NCBI GenBank assembly: GCA_946811185.2
Contig: OX328112.1
Span: 13,045,215-13,109,214, forward strand
Direction: 5' to 3'
DNA: 64,000 nucleotides
From: Hippopus hippopus
Taxonomy: Eukaryota > Mollusca > Bivalvia > Cardiida > Cardiidae
This document shows positions 63,436-64,000 of the stretch, piece by piece; the stretch's first letter is position 1, and the number at the start of each line of letters is the position of its first letter. The notes under the pieces were generated by a model, which was given only the letters and a program-made list of their open reading frames with translations, was not told the origin of the DNA and made no database searches. A program made the position numbers and the translations under genes.

Positions 63436-63847
63436 CTACAAAAAGAGACAAGAAATCATTATTTTAAGGATAACAGCCACTTAAATTTTTCATCACATTC
63501 CAAAAAGACAAAACTATAGATCTAAATCAAAATTTCATTACATGTGTGGTCTAGAAATTGAAGTAAATTTCTCTACAGAGGTAAATCTAGATGACAAATA
63601 AATTTACTTTTTAAGTTTTGTTCACTTTATTGAGAAAGCTACAAAAAGATAATTTCTTTATCTGAAACTGCCTATGGTAATAAAAGTAAATCACTTGCTT
63701 ACGTAAGCAGAATGGTTATAGATGTTTATTTGAGACTTTGAAATACCAGTAATAGAAAATTTCCTTTCCAGGGAGTCATTTCGCACTAAAACAAACTAAA
63801 ATAAATGCACCTTTACTCTATACGGGCCAATGGCAAGTTCAGCTGTT
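63436..63847. other. Intron part upstream of E1, no recognised feature
   Basis: AT-rich; nothing supports another exon here. Confidence 0.5.
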
Positions 63848-64000
63848 TAAATCTTTACTGTGCAACAAAATGCAGACAGCAATTCAAAACTGGCTGAAAT
63901 GATGCAATTTGTCTTTGATAAGGTAGAAAAGACAGTGGAAAAAGGACAAAATGCTGGTTACCAGCATTTTCTGCTTTTCCCAGGATATTGCTTTCTCAGG
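63848..64000 (-). mobile_element. Family A MITE, cut by the window end
   Basis: AAATCTTTACTGTGCAACAA, core AAAATGCTGGTTACCAGCATTTT, runs off the window. Confidence 0.75.

Overview
The window is AT-rich, intron-dominated animal DNA, almost certainly from a bivalve mollusc. A single giant muscle-protein gene runs right to left (minus strand) and leaves the window at both ends. The bivalve call is an inference from the repeats: pearl-like elements with tandem cores of about 160 bp and tetranucleotide microsatellites, tRNA-derived SINEs, and many small palindromic MITEs. The species cannot be named from the sequence alone.

Gene. I assembled 43 minus-strand exons, all with GT-AG boundaries, between 63435 and 159. 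They add up to 10,104 nt, which is exactly 3,368 codons, and every junction is phase-compatible. Neither the true start nor the stop codon is in the window. In transcription order the product contains: a short Lys/Glu/Pro linker (63.4-57.1 kb); eight Ig domains, most of them split by introns (57.1-33.0 kb); a charged linker with no Ig fold (33.0-31.1 kb); a run of 19 Ig domains, nearly all one domain per exon of about 89 residues (30.5-8.8 kb); then FN3-FN3-FN3-Ig-Ig-FN3-FN3 (8.0-0.16 kb). This is the architecture of the twitchin/projectin/titin family of sarcomeric proteins, where an N-terminal Ig region and elastic linker lead into an Ig/FN3 core. Twitchin-like is my first choice and titin-like the alternative. 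The kinase that would help decide is not in the window. Three extra short phase-1 exons (63412-63435, 51401-51439, 40670-40720) look like linker or cassette microexons; the first is counted among the 43 and the other two are not.

Introns. They are packed with repeats. The dominant one, called family A here, is a MITE of about 220 bp with about 80 full or broken copies. It is flanked by TTAA, has ends of the form CCCTTTACC...GGTAAAGGG, and has a near-perfect palindrome of about 66 bp at its centre. Several copies sit inside other repeats exactly at a TTAA, which points to piggyBac-type TTAA-targeted transposition. Other repeats are family B (a Y-shaped palindrome with TTGGCTAAACC/GGTTTAGCCAA arms), family C (hairpins around GATCAGACTGCAC), family D (a long-TIR MITE), family E (a palindromic element of about 250 bp), three pearl/Helentron-like elements, four tRNA-SINE copies, a LINE 3' remnant, and one intronic minisatellite that repeats a splice-acceptor-like motif.

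The most interesting observations are family A itself (TTAA targeting and co-varying palindrome arms), a decayed duplicate of a linker exon at 55.7 kb, the candidate microexons, and the minisatellite of decoy splice acceptors upstream of the exon at 11.4 kb. No complete second gene, tRNA, rRNA or CRISPR was found.
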